From positions 6,448,501-6,512,500 of the forward strand of contig NC_057317.1 in assembly GCF_000687475.1 (NCBI RefSeq): a stretch of DNA of 64,000 nucleotides, read 5' to 3'. This document shows positions 1 to 11,099 of the stretch, one piece after another (position 1 is the stretch's first letter; every line of letters starts with the position of its first letter). Below the pieces are notes generated by a model. That model saw only the letters and a program-made list of their open reading frames with translations, was not told where the DNA came from and made no database searches. A program made the translations under genes and the position numbers. Origin of the DNA: Ustilaginoidea virens (lineage: Eukaryota > Ascomycota > Sordariomycetes > Hypocreales > Clavicipitaceae).

Positions 1-496
1 GTGGTGGCTAGTCCACTAGTGTGGTGGGTAGTCACTAGCGTGGTGGTTAGTCACTAGCGTGGTGGCTAATTACTAGTGCGGTGGTTAGGGTGGTTGGAAA
101 GGCTGGATATAGTGGGGCTGCTGACGTATTATATATGTGGCATAGCAAGCATTATGGGGAGCTTTCTTACTGGCTACCTTGGATGCCTGGGCCCACCCCT
201 CCTTCGTGTATATATAGGATAGCTTTTCCCCTTCTTTCTAGATAGTAGAAGGGCAGCACAATCGAGTCTGTTAATGCACTATATGCCTCTTAACTTCTTA
301 CCTTCCCTGCGTTTTCTGGTTATCTTATATTTGCCTTGCCTTTACACTTGCTCTGCTTTATAGCACTTGTATAGTCTTAGGACTTGGTGAAAAATCTAGT
401 ATTATACTAAGATTAGTTCACAGGTCACAGACAGTCTCGTGCTATCTAGCTAGCTAGTAAGGCTCTGCTTTTATAGTGACCTTGAGAATTGCAATA
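1..496 (+). repeat. A-family LTR, 3' part (copy A3)
   Basis: This matches the reverse complement of the two A1 LTRs (12230-12969 and 16804-17543) from inside the U3 minisatellite to the LTR end GAGAATTGCAATA at 484-496. About 245 bp of the LTR start lie before the window. The first 80 bases are the ~21-bp U3 minisatellite (units like CTAGTGTGGTGG). The base after the LTR is not the family primer site GGTTATGAGCCC, so this is a 3' LTR or a solo LTR. It interrupts the leader of an I-family element on its right. Confidence 0.85.
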
Positions 497-1041
497 GGTA
501 TCTTTAACTATTGTGATATTTAGCGTAAGTTTCTTCCTCGTGATAGATAGGGGGAAGGAGAGGTTATAAATCGTTCTCCCTCTGGTTAGTATAGCCGAGA
601 AAGCTTAACTGCCTCTTCGAAATTAATATCTTGCTGATCTATGATGCACCGTTCTTTGCAGGATATAATTATCCTGTGAGTGGTGGTTATCACTACTGAT
701 TATTGTTGATATAAACTCGGTATACCCAGTTATACGTAGGGTCGCGCGTATGGTATTATATACCGTGAGGTCACTAAGTAAAGGATTTATTGGCTTTACT
801 AATGACTACTATTTAAAAGGAAAGAGAGGAAGCAAAAGAGGGTAATTATACGATATGGCCTTTTTGTGCGTGCCGTAGTCACGTGTATCGGCGCAGTCGG
901 GCCGGGCTGCCCGCGTGCCCTACCGGGCTTAGGGGTAAAGGGGCAAAAGGGGCTAAAGTGGCCACATCGTGCGTATCGGGTGTGCGCGGCACATCCGTCG
1001 CAATGTGCCCAATTGGGCACCTTGCGACAGCGATTCCGACA
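497..1041 (-). mobile_element. I-family copia, 5' end (I3), truncated by A3
   Basis: On the minus strand this reads as an I-family LTR (704-1041) followed by about 205 bp of untranslated leader. It matches 25275-25850 of I1, including the conserved leader segment with GATAACCACCAC near 682-693. The rest of the element is lost or lies left of the window, because the A3 LTR begins at 496. No coding sequence remains. The open frames across 799-1093 are shadows of the LTR. Confidence 0.8.
704..1041 (-). repeat. I-family 5' LTR (338 bp)
   Basis: The LTR starts TGTCGGAATCGC (1041 reading down) and ends TTTATATCAACA (704). Two further copies, at 25275-25615 and 39719-40060, bracket I1 and fix the ends. 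It carries the palindrome GGTGCCCAATTGGGCACC-like core around 1006-1025 and a GC-rich U3. CpG and CpA sites are better kept here than in the coding parts. Confidence 0.85.
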
Positions 1042-1259
1042 CATGCGATATAAACGCATTAGGATTAGAGTTTTTATATACCCCTATATCTAAGAACCTA
1101 AACTAAAGGGTCAGCCCCTAAGTAAAAATAGGGGGAGATTGCCAGGAACTACTGCTAACTCCCTCTTTTTATTTATAACCTTTATCTAACCTATTAGATG
1201 CTTTTAGTTATTTCTGTCTACCTATTAAGCGCTCTTTCCTAAAAACCTTTAGCGATTAT
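1042..1259. other. Non-coding leader of copia E
   Basis: No gene is visible. The stretch lies between the I3 LTR and the first recognisable Gag codons of copia E and includes a purine run AGGGGGAGA near 1131. It probably belongs to the 5' untranslated leader of E. The 5' LTR of E is not in the window and presumably lies left of I3 and A3. Confidence 0.45.
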
Positions 1260-2225
1260 AATAAAAGAAACATCTAGTAGACTAAGAGGGCTCTTATCTA
1301 TACTAAAATTAGAAATGCTATCTTATTAGCCGAGCTGGAAGCTTAAAATAGAAGACCAAATAAGCATAATAGGCTATAGGGACCTCTTTAATTGGAATAC
1401 ACTAGCCCTAGAATGATTAATAGGAGAATCGGAAGAAGCCTATACTAATAAGGTCGAACTCTAGTAAATCCATTAAGATAAGGTTATATTAAGAATACGG
1501 AATAAGCTAGGTCTTTTGCCTAGAACTATTATAAACTATAAAATAACCGCGAAAGAATTATTTGACCTTCTTAAGCTTAAATATTAGCTATAAGGAGATA
1601 CTATCTTTTAAGAATTTAACGCAAAGTACTAAGCCTTATTACTTATAATTACTAAATGCATTATAGACTTTATAAGAAAACTTAGAGAAACCTATAATAA
1701 ATTTAAATAACTCTATAGTATTTGCAATATTAGAGAACCTTATTTTGTTAATAAATTCCTAATTGGGCTCGGCCCTAGCTTTTACTTTTTCCGAATAGTA
1801 TTCTATTAGAATAACCTACTTCTCCCTAGAAAAAATAAGAATAGAATTAAAACTCTAGCTATAATATTTAATACTGCTCTCTTTGCCGCCTAATAGGAAG
1901 AACTAGCTATAAAGCAATATAACTTAGAGATAGCGATAATCGCTAAATACAATCTACTACGCTATAATCAGTCGAAATACTTCTATATATACTGCAAAAT
2001 CAATGGATATATAGATAAATAATGCTTTATCTTATATCCTAAGCTTAAGCGAAAGCGAGTATAAAATAATAACTATAGAAGAAAACGCAGATTTATACTA
2101 CGATAAGAATAGCCAGAAGAATCTATAGATGCAGATATAGTCGCTGCTTTAGCCTTTTTTAACTCGGCCTTTATAAGTATAAATACAATCGCACTTAAAG
2201 CATTACTATCTAAAGCAGCGTAGAC
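1260..2225 (+). pseudogene. Copia E Gag with degraded zinc knuckle
   Basis: Degraded Gag of the UBN2-like copia type. In frame one reads a helical capsid-like region (about 1450-1860) followed by a zinc knuckle near 1984-2030 in which a cysteine and the histidine have become tyrosine (CKINGYID then stop-CF), as expected from TpG to TpA and CpA to TpA changes. A basic tail rich in Lys and Arg follows (2040-2110). Gag would assemble the virus-like particle in the cytoplasm and package RNA. Stops are dense, so no product is expected. The start codon was not identified. Confidence 0.7.
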
Positions 2226-2325
2226 GCTTGTAAAAATATATATCTTAAATAGTGGCGCGTCCTTATATAAATTCTATAGGAGTAATAATTTTATTAACCT
2301 TACTAGCTACTCTAGAAGCCCAGTT
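2226..2325 (+). pseudogene. Copia E protease, N-terminal part, cut by D
   Basis: The frame gives LNSGAS where copia proteases have LDSGAS, so the catalytic Asp is now Asn (G to A). The usual following stretch, with an NNFINLTSY-like segment, runs to 2325, where chromovirus D is inserted. The continuation is at 9733 (VNSIAN and onward). The protease would cleave the Gag-Pol polyprotein. It is dead through the active-site change and the insertion. Confidence 0.7.
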
Positions 2326-2578
2326 TGTAAAGGACTGGCCCTAGGGCTACTGCGAATAGGCGTCGAATGAATATATTAAATAGACTAAGGAGGAAAAAGA
2401 GAGGACCCGAATAGGGGCCTCTCGATAGTCTATTTAACCATACATTAGCACGGGTCGGGGTCTTGGCGTAGTCCTATGACCCTATACCGCTGACTCATAT
2501 AACCCTATCTAGGCTAGGCATAGGCGCAGCCCGAGTCCTAGCCACATTATAGCGCGGGCGTAGCCCGAGCCTGTAATA
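2326..2578 (-). repeat. D 3' LTR (253 bp)
   Basis: In element sense it runs from TATTACAGGCTCGGGCTA (2578 reading down; originally TGTCACGGG) to CTTTACA (2326). It aligns along its whole length with 9475-9727 and with the first LTRs of J and K. Most differences from the 5' LTR are C/T or G/A, many in CpA or TpG context. Confidence 0.9.
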
Positions 2579-2595
2579 TACCCCCCTCCTCTGCC
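2579..2595 (-). other. D polypurine tract
   Basis: On the minus strand this reads GGCAGAGGAGGGGGGTA directly before the 3' LTR, the expected plus-strand priming site. Copia L has the same GGGGGGTA immediately before its 3' LTR (52889-52896). Confidence 0.8.
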
Positions 2596-2987
2596 TCGCA
2601 ATCGAATTAATTGCATTTAGAAACCCGCCCCTCCTCTATATAAGCCCAATCAGGTCGCCTAGGTTTTTATCGCGATAACCTTAAGTCTATTCGTCGGGTC
2701 TAATTCGTGCGAATAGGGATATCGTAGAGTGGCTAATTTGATAGTAGTATAGTAGAAGCGTATAGAAGGTCGGCATTATATTGCTAGTTAGAAGCTATCT
2801 ATAGCAGCCGTTAATATCGTGAAAAAATTTTCGCCAGCTATCGGTAGGTAATTCCCCTAGGTAAAGGTGCGTTTTCTCTCGCGCTTTTTTTATTACCTTT
2901 TTTCTTCCCTTCCTTTTTTTTCTTATAGCTGATTTAATTATTATCGGCATTTTACCGTAAGTATTATCCCCCCTGCCTAGGGTCGTA
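2596..2987 (+). promoter_or_regulatory. Putative antisense promoter and leader inside D
   Basis: Read on the plus strand (antisense to D), a TATATAA box lies at 2637-2643, and a long CT-rich stretch (about 2875-2935, runs such as CTTTTTTTATTACC and CTTCCCTTCC) precedes the ATG at 2988. TATA boxes and CT-rich leaders are common in fungal promoters. The arrangement suggests that the antisense frame has its own transcription start, independent of the LTR. This is inference from motifs only. Confidence 0.45.
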
Positions 2988-4391
2988 ATGGATGCTAATA
3001 TTAATAGACTAATTACCTGCGTATTCCCGAACCTATATATGCAACCCCTTATGAGCTTATCCTTCTCATCTAAGAGTTAATATCTCTTAGGCTATACCTT
3101 ATCTCCGCCCGCATTTAATATATATATCGATTTAAGCCCGATATAACTTTATATTCCCCTAATTAACCGCATTAGGACCCCAAATATATCTAAGCCGAAC
3201 CCTAGTAGTAGCTAAGCCGCAGGCGGCGCGATAGCCCCTATAGATCCTAATATTATGGAAATCCTGCGACCTATAAGCGGTCTAACTGCCCTATCTGCCG
3301 AGTGCTTTAGCCCTTCTAAGCGTAAACGTAAGCTATAGTATACTATAGGTGACTACTTATTAGAGGGTGATTCCTCCGATAAGGAGCACAAATATACCTA
3401 CGATAAAGAGTTTTTATATAAGTAATATAACCGAAAAATATAGGCGACCGGTATTCTCCCTATCTATATGCGAAAAGGCAAAAGTAAGGGCTACTCTTAC
3501 TACTAAAATGCATATAGCTCGTACGTATAGCTTGACTTTAAGCTTACCGGTAATCTTAGACTCCGGCGGATCTACTGGGTGTAGATTAAGGCTTATAAAG
3601 ATAGCACTACTATTATTAAATTTATGCGTCCTGCGACTAAAACGACTAAAGCCTAGGCTATTATCCTCTCGCCCTCTTTTTAGGCCCTTAATAACTAATA
3701 GTAGCATACTATAGCCGCCGATTAGATGACTCCTTATATCCCGCATCTTACTTTTAGTCCCTATAGTACCGCTAGTAAGGCGTTAACTAATATCTCTTAG
3801 GCTATAACTCCCTTCTGCCGTTAAGCCGGGTCGGTTGTCGATCTAGCCCCTATATTAAGTATAATGCGGGATATATAATGAGAGGCCTAGGAGTATTATA
3901 CTTAGATAGAGTAGTACTTAGCGGCTTTTACCCGGCTCTATTTAGCCCCCCCTCCTGCCTGCCCTTTACTAACCTACTATACTAGAGAGCCGCCTGCCTA
4001 TAAGTAGGGTGTATAGGTTCCCCTAAAGGCCTAGCTATACTACCCGCTATAGAACGCCCTAGCACTGCAGCAGCCTTAGCCGCTGCTGCTATAGACCCTA
4101 CGGCGTCTTTATCAGGCCTTATTATAGCCCCCCCCCTATTCCCTATATAGTATATCCCCTAGAACGCCGTTATATCAGGGTCGTATAGGCAACCGTCTGC
4201 GCTAGGCCTACTCGCTATATATACATCCGACCCCCTATAGATACTACTATAGGGGTTATATGCAGCCGCCCCTACTACTACTGCCCCTATAATAGCTACA
4301 GCTATAGGGGTATACCGATCCTAATAGTGCTAAAAAGGGCCTATATAACGACGAGTATAGTAGTTATAATATAGGAGAGGGGGGAGGATAA
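2988..4391 (+). pseudogene. Antisense ORF of chromovirus D, unrecognised protein
   Basis: A single frame of 467 codons runs from ATG at 2988 to TAA at 4389, opposite to the Gag-Pol genes of D. It is broken by about thirty stops, nearly all TAA or TAG at likely Gln or Trp positions, so it looks like a coding frame decayed by RIP. Visible parts: Pro/Ser-rich N-terminus, a basic patch SKRKRKL near codon 110, DYLLEGDSSDKE at 3351-3386, a His- and Tyr-rich middle, DLAP then EA-stop-EYYT at 3882-3902, and a Pro/Leu-rich C-terminus. K has the same frame on its antisense strand with DYLLEGDSLDKE and EA-stop-EYYT 176 codons apart, against 177 here. I do not recognise the family, and the extreme C-terminus is uncertain. 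Confidence 0.7.
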
Positions 4392-4571
4392 TACTAGCCT
4401 AAGAAAGGGGCGTATAAGCTTAGTAGTTTTTTTTTTTTTTTTTTTAATATTTTAAAGGGTTTTTTTTTTTTTTTATAAGTAGGCGTTTAGGCGTTATTTA
4501 TAGGTCCGGTAGACCTTATTTCGATAGCCTAAAGGGCCTATTATATATATAAATATCACCCTATTTGGTTT
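4392..4571. other. D spacer with two poly-T tracts
   Basis: Two runs of T (about 4427-4446 and 4460-4474) separate the chromodomain end from the end of the antisense frame. K has the corresponding A-rich segment near 62600-62635. On the sense strand these are A tracts that might serve polyadenylation of one or both transcripts. No gene is seen. Confidence 0.5.
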
Positions 4572-5880
4572 TAAATGCCTTTTATACCGCTAAATCTTCG
4601 AAGTTTTCTAGGGGTTCCTATATAGGTAAATTATACCCTTTCTATTTAACTAGTATATTATAATTTCTACTTTAGCCCTAAGCGTTTTTCGCCGCTAGTA
4701 TCGCTTTAACCTTATATTCCTTATATAGCTAATTAGAGTCTTATAGGAGAATAAATAGGGGCCTTAGCCTAATATTAGTTATAATCTATATTAGGAGCAG
4801 ATTGGATGCGGTTTATTCGATAAGGTTAATATAAAAAACCGGGTAAATACCTTTAGGGATATTAAGCCGGATAATAAGCAGGGATAGGATAGCAATAATA
4901 GTATATTTAGTAGAGACCTAATTAAGCTTTTTATAAAGGTAGTTTATCTTAATATTCCTTAGGCTGAACTATATATAGTCTCTAACCTAGAAACGCTCCG
5001 CTAGGCAGTATAAACGGTTTATTATATCTTATTATTGTTATTATACAAAAGCGATAGTAATTTAGGCTAACTCCCCTCCTTTTTAGAGGTTAGCTAAAAA
5101 GAGAGCCGCCTGCCCTTTTAGTATCTTTAAGCTTAGCATTATCTCTAAGGCCGGCATAATAATTAGTATATTAAACCTATTAAAGAGTCGGTTTAGGCTA
5201 AACCCTATTACTAATAATATCCGGTTGTTTAGGGCGAGTTAGTATACTATAAGGTGCTTAGGCTAATCGTATTAGTTAAAGGAGATTATAATATAGAAGA
5301 TAGCCTAGACCTTTTAGTTTATTTATTCTATACCGCTATCGGTTTAGGGGTAGTATATAATTGAGAGGAGTTATTTAGTCCTAACTGCCTTATAAAGTAT
5401 TATTTAGAATTATCCTACCTAATCTAAGCCTTTATCGCTAATAATCTCGTTAGGGAATCTATAGAAGCGCTATTAGTATTATTAGAATCGCTCTATATAT
5501 TCTTCGGCTATTATAGAGTATATTACCTTTAGCTAAATATACTTCAATAAGCGATTGGTAATTACTATAAGGAAGTATAGATCGGAAGAGTTATAGGTAA
5601 AAAGGTCTATTATAAAGTCTACTAATATTTATAAAGTCTACCAATAAATGGTCTAGAATTAGTAAGGGCTATAGCAGACCCTATTGTAGCTAGCGGCTTT
5701 TATATGCCCTATAATATCGATAATTCTAAATAAACCTCGCTACCTTAGATAATATATTATCGAAATGATAATCCTATTATAGTAATTAGAAGGTAGTATT
5801 CTTCCCTAGGTGACCCGCTATAGGCGAGTTATAGCACCGTTAAATTACTATTATAATTAGGGGCTCGAATGATAGGAGCT
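4572..5880 (-). pseudogene. D integrase with C-terminal chromodomain
   Basis: The minus-strand frame, by collinearity with K 61200-62490, holds the zinc-binding part (about 5880-5690), the catalytic core (about 5650-5150), a C-terminal region and a chromodomain (about 4730-4575). Integrase would join cDNA to the genome in the nucleus; chromodomains in this group bind histone marks and steer insertion into heterochromatin. Most sites are disrupted by RIP-type stops. The chromodomain places D among the chromoviruses. Confidence 0.75.
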
Positions 5881-6239
5881 ATACCCGCCCCTAGTAAAGC
5901 AGTATACTATATGCATTTAGGGTATAATCTGCAATTTATTCCTATATCGCTGCCTCTATAGGGAATTATCGCTCTCTATTCGCTATTACCGTCTATTATG
6001 CCTAATATATACTATCTTTGGATATCGCTTAGTCTTAAAGAGCCTAAAGGTAAGTATTAGTAAAAATATATAGGCCGTAAGGTAGGGTGACCTCTAAATC
6101 TAAAATTAGGGTCCTAACGCCTTCTATCCTATCTATATCGAGTGCTAAAATAGATAGTAATTTTAAGATCTAGCTAATTTATAGCTCTACCCTATCTGCC
6201 TTTTATTCCTATTGAGAAAGCATATTAGGGCATTAGGCT

Positions 6240-7720
6240 TATAACCCTAGCCTATACCAAAAATAAAAGTTAAAAAGCGCTAGAGTCTCGGCCTATTAGG
6301 CTTATCGCTTAAATATTTCTTATAGTCAGGCGAAGTACTTTAGGTTCTTATAATCGGTAAAGATAGTAAAAAGGGAGGCTATTAAGTAGAGTTCTACTAA
6401 CTACGCCTTAAGGCAAAAGATAATAGTAAGGAGTTCCTTATCATATATAGTATAGTTTTATTCTATATCTAATAAGCGAGCGGAATAATATATAATAGGA
6501 TATAATATACTATCCTCTCCGACCTATAATAGATAGCCACTAAAGGCTATATTAGAATTATTTACCTTAAGGACCGTCTCTTTATTAGGATCCTATTAAG
6601 CGAGAATTAGAGATAATATAAAATACTATTTAAGCGCCTAAAATGCTGCCTCTTTTTCGTCTAACTATTAGAATAGAACCCCTTTCTTTATTAATCTAAC
6701 TAAAAGGTCGATAAGGTAAGAGAAGTCTAAGATAAAGTCGTAATAGAAATTAGTAAAGCCGAGGAAACTATAAATGCCTTTTAATTTCGGAAGTGCTTCC
6801 TAGTTCTAGATAGCCTTAATCTTTTTAGGGTTTAAATAGATTTCTTTTCTAGCCGTTACGATATATCCTAAGTATTAGACCTCCTTTATTATAAAATCGC
6901 ACTTATTAAGATCTAAATTTAAGCTAGCCTTTTATAGTCGTCGAAGGACTTCTTTAATACGCCCTATATAGTCCGCCTTTAATCCCCTAGTATAGATTAA
7001 AATATCATCGAAATAGGCAATTATAAAGTCTCCTAATATATTCTCTAAGGCCCTATTAATATATTTTTAAAAGGTCGCAAGGGCCTTAATCAGGCTAAAT
7101 AGCATAATAAGCCATTTAAATAGTCCGAATCGTATATAGAATATAGTTAAATATTCATCGCCCTCTACAATATATATCTTATAGAATACTATATATATAT
7201 TAACCTTAATAAACTATTTCGCCTAGGATAGAGATCGCAATATCTCTTTAATTAAAGGGAGGGGGTATTAGTCTTAGGCTATAACCTTATTAAGGGCCCG
7301 GTAATCGATATAAAAATGCTACCTGCTATTCCCCTTTCTAGCTAGTAGGACTAATGCTACTGCCGATAAAAAGCTTACTTAGATCCATCTTTTATCTATT
7401 AGGTTAGTTACTTATCTCTAAACCTTAAGTAACTAGTCTCGTAGTATATTATATAATAGGCCCTAAGGTAGGTCTAGCTGGCTCTTATCTATAGTCTTTT
7501 TAAGCCGGATATAGTAGTCTAATATACCCTAGTGCAGAGGGAGACCGGAAGCCTTCTCTTTATTAAAAAGGTCAGTAAATTCCTATAATTCCATTAGGAG
7601 CACCTATAGCTCCTGCGATTATAAGGCAGAGTCTTAATACGGTAGCAGTATAATATAAAAGATATATATTATCTCCTATAAGCTTATCGTAATAAAAGAA
7701 GTCGATTAGTCTTTAGAGCG
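6240..7720 (-). pseudogene. D reverse transcriptase and RNase H
   Basis: The minus strand encodes Ty3-type RT with the catalytic motif AYFDDIL at about 6999-7020, followed by an RNase H of the SGYL...LYPIIYYSARLLD type at about 6590-6240. The YxDD aspartates are intact here, whereas K reads YLDN. RT copies the element RNA into cDNA within the particle, and RNase H removes the RNA strand. Stops interrupt the frame throughout. Confidence 0.8.
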
Positions 7721-8079
7721 TTTCGCCTGCTTTAGTATACTATAAAAGACTAAGCTAAAGATATTTACTATAGTCGGACCCTATCGTCTTCTTATCGATT
7801 CCTTAATAATAAGGCTACCTACTAATCCGATCTTTAATTAGTGCTATTTCGCCTATAGTATAATATTATAATACTTTATCTAAAGCATCCTAAAAATAAT
7901 ATCGCAGGTAAGGCCTAAGATAACGTAAAGTATAACTATAGACGGCCATTTATTAATATCGATCGCTATACGGATAATATAGGTAATAGAGAAACGTATT
8001 ACCTTATATTCTTCTAAATAGCTCTAAATATCTACTACCGTTCCGATTTCCCTATATTATAGTAGGCGGATAGATTAGA

Positions 8080-8170
8080 GGCCTAACTATTATACTATCT
8101 TTTCGCTTATAGCGCTATAGCAGTTATATCCCGAGTCGATTAAGGTATTAATAAAGGTATAGGATTTATA
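8080..8170 (-). pseudogene. D aspartic protease core
   Basis: The minus strand reads INTLIDSGYNCYSAISEK across about 8155-8095, with the catalytic DSG kept. In K and J the Asp codon has become Asn. This retroviral-type protease cleaves the polyprotein. Flanking frames carry RIP-type stops. Confidence 0.75.
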
Positions 8171-8299
8171 TAGGATTAGTATTAAAAAGGGGTATCTATC
8201 TATTCGTTCTGCAATCTCTTTTAATTCCTTTTATAATTAGGCTAAAGTCTATATATATATCTTAAGCCCTCTAATAAGACTAGGTTTAAAGGCTATTCT

Positions 8300-9440
8300 T
8301 TTTCCTAATCTTTATCGCTACTTTTGACTTTTACGACTCATAAGTCTAGTAAGGCTACCTTAACTATATCTAGCTAGATTGCTAGCAGTAGGTGGCATAT
8401 ATTTTTCTAATACTTAGAAGAGCTATATTAAAAATAGAGACCTTTTTTCCTATATTCTTTATATTATTCTATAAAGACCTATATTACTTTAGGCGGATTA
8501 CCCTTTAAGTCTAGCTTATTAACGCCCGATATTTATATATTACCTTTAGAATCCTAGGCATAGGTTAATCGGGAATAGGCTAAGCCCGGTTAGTAGTTAA
8601 TAGTTAGGTTAGTCTTAATATTAATAGTAATTTATTAGTAGCGGTTTATTGCCGAATAGTAATTGTAATAGGAGACCCTAAAGCTAATAATCTTATTAGC
8701 TATGCGAGTATTAAGTGCCGATCGGAGATATTCTAGCTTAACTTCCTTAAGCTAATCGAGATTACTAGTAAGTATAAGTTTTTCCTTAAATCGCATAAAA
8801 AAGGCGGCAAAAAGTTCCTTAGGGCCCTAGCGTAAGGAGTATTTAAGCTTAGTAATAGTGCGATCCTACCTGTATAGGTCCTTAAAGAGATATTAAAGGT
8901 ATTTAAAGAACTTCATTATATTATAATTATAAGCCGCACTATTCTTAAAGAAGGCTGCGACCTATAATTAGACTATAAACGATAGGTTCTAGAAGATAAA
9001 TATCTATTAAGTCTTCTCGTCTCCGATAAAGTCCCTATTAACCTCGAGCTTATATTACATAAAGGTCCGCTAGGCTGTAAATATAGCCTTTTTGCCATTA
9101 AAGGGGTCCCCTATTGGGATCGGCTTATACTTTAGCTAGGTATCCTAAGTAGTAGGGAGGGGGTCGTTCTATTATACGACCGGGGCCGGTTAGGTAGCGT
9201 TTTAGGAGCTATTTAACTAATTCACGAGAAGGGTCTGCAGCAAGGCAGCAATAGCAGTAAGGTGTTACGCGTTAGTCTGCATCTGCGCCTCTATATATTG
9301 TAACCCTATTGCAAGCTGCTCTACTTGGGTATATATATTACGTCGGGGGTGTTATGGTCTCGGGTTATTTAGGCCCGTTTCTCCAGGTATACTCATCTCG
9401 ATATCTTATATAGCCTGCATCATTAGCTCCATAATGTGAG
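8300..9440 (-). pseudogene. D Gag
   Basis: Reading down from about 9400, the frame opens with MSIPGETG and later has a retrotransposon Gag segment (GKKAIFTA, VNRDFIGDEKT, about 9080-8980) shared with J and K. It would form the particle shell. Many CAA, CAG and TGG codons are now stops. No clear zinc knuckle could be made out. Confidence 0.7.
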
Positions 9441-9462
9441 GTTATAACAGTAAGGCTGAGAG

Positions 9463-9474
9463 AGTCTATTTAAA
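9463..9474 (-). other. D self-priming primer-binding site
   Basis: Directly inside the 5' LTR the minus strand reads TTTAAATAGACT. Its last 11 bases are the exact complement of AGTCTATTTAA within the LTR (9525-9535, minus strand). Tf1/sushi-group chromoviruses prime from the folded-back 5' end of their own RNA in this way rather than from a tRNA. The same pair occurs in J and K. Confidence 0.7.
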
Positions 9475-9727
9475 TATAAAGGACTAGCCCTAGGGCTACT
9501 GCGAATAGGCGTCGAATGAATATATTAAATAGACTAAGGAGGAAAAAGAGAAGACCCGAATAAAGGCCTCTCGATAGTCTATTTAACCATACGTTGGCAC
9601 GGGTCGGAGTCCTAGCGTAGTCCCGTGACCCTGTGCCGCTGACTCATATAACCCTACCTAGGCTAGGCACAGGCGCAGCCCGAGTCCTAGCCACATTGTG
9701 GCGCGGGCGTAGCCCGAGCCCGTGATA
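9475..9727 (-). repeat. D 5' LTR (253 bp)
   Basis: In element sense it runs from TATCACGGGCTCGGGCTA (9727 reading down) to CTTTATA (9475). The TSD copy CAGTT follows at 9728-9732. The 5' copy keeps more of the original C and G than the 3' copy. Confidence 0.9.
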
Positions 9728-10935
9728 CAGTTAATAGTATTGCCAATACTATAATTATAATATAGGGTTAAGGAATATATAAAGTAATACTTTAGAATGT
9801 CTAGCTAATTATCTTAAAGAACGCCTTATATATACTAGATGTATATATTAACCTAGTATCGGTTGTAGCATTAGATAAGGATAAAATAACTACCGTTTTT
9901 AAGAATAGTAAAGTAGTAGTCACTCTTAATGGCGCTATTATTCTTATAGCTATAAAGCGATATGGCATATATATCGTAGATAAAAATATAGAGAATTTTA
10001 ATATAGCCCTAACTAGCTTTAATATTATAGACCTAAACCTACGGATCTGACACGATAGATTAGGTTATTTAAGCGAGGCTAATATTAAACGGTTGCAAAA
10101 TATATTAATAGGCATTTAGCCTATTTAACTAGGCTATATTTGCGATGGATGCTATAAGGGCAAAATGCGTGAAGTTCTATATACTTAGTTAATTAAAAGG
10201 GGAACTAAACTATTTAAGAGCCTATATATAGATATTGCTGGTCTGTTCTCCGAGCTAGGGTTAAGTAGCGAAAAATATTAGGCGGCCTTTATAGACGACT
10301 TTACTAATATAACCTAGGTTTTCCTAATTAAATTTAAGTCAGAATTTAAGTTATTATTTCGTAAATTAGTTAATTAATACGAAATATATATATAATGCCT
10401 ATAGTACCTCCGCCTTGATTAAAGGGAAGAGAATTTAATATATTTGCTTTAACTCTTTTACGATAATTATAGAATCGAAATACTCTATACTGCGATAGAC
10501 TAATACTAATAGAATAGTCTAGCCGAAAAGACTAATTATATATTAATAGAGAAGCTTAACCTAACTTTTATCGATATAGGACTTAAGAAGAAATAGTGGC
10601 TATACATCCTTAAGATAATTAACTACTTATATAATATTAGCCCTATATTAAATATAAATAAAACACCTTATAAAGCCTAGTATAACGAAAAACCTAATCT
10701 CTAATATATATAGGTAATAGGGTCTTATTTATTTACACTTTTACCTCTTAAGAAGAGGCAGAAGATAGAGAAATAAAGTACCTACTATCGCCTCCTTAGC
10801 TACTAAGGGAGCCGCAATTATATACTACTCGATAATAATAGAAAGGTTTTTATAATTAATAATATCTAATTCGCCGAGACCTAAGATAGGAAGCGTAAAG
10901 ACCTATAGCCCTATAAGCAGAGATAATGAATAATC
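9728..10935 (+). pseudogene. Copia E protease end and integrase
   Basis: After the second CAGTT copy the E frame resumes. The integrase zinc domain reads RLGYLSEANIKRLQN (about 10051-10095; HLGH-type, one His lost) then CDGCYKGKM (about 10141-10167). Catalytic core parts follow: YIDIAG (about 10223), AFIDDFTN (about 10280) and SLAEKTN (about 10517), giving the D, D, E set. Copia integrase inserts the cDNA. TAA and TAG stops break the frame throughout. Confidence 0.8.
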
Positions 10936-11099
10936 TAGCTTTTCCCAAATGATATAACTCTACTAAAGGCAACCCTAATGCGCATAGATAATAATCGCAT
11001 AATAGAATTATCTAATACTAATATATTAGGCGGCCCTTATATACCGGAAAGTGAAAGCTAAAATAAATACGAACTTAATATATAAGTCTAAAATCCCCT

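Larger units (their letters stand above)
2326..9727 (-). mobile_element. Ty3/gypsy chromovirus D, full length (7402 bp)
   Basis: Minus-strand element bounded by 253-bp LTRs and the TSD CAGTT (2321-2325 and 9728-9732), inserted in the protease of copia E. Order from the 5' LTR: self-priming PBS, Gag, protease, RT, RNase H, integrase, chromodomain, then about 1.9 kb containing an antisense frame, the polypurine tract and the 3' LTR. It is collinear with K (57346 onward). RIP-type stops occur throughout. It keeps more CpG than CpA and the RT core FDDIL is intact. Confidence 0.9.

Noticed and set aside
799..1093. Two overlapping open frames on opposite strands
   Set aside because: Both lie in or across the I-family LTR, recur at 25271-25471 and 39659-39883, and show no protein motif.
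3414..3746. Minus-strand 110-codon ORF inside D as a sense-strand gene
   Set aside because: It mirrors the antisense frame on the other strand and has no counterpart in K, whereas the plus-strand frame does.
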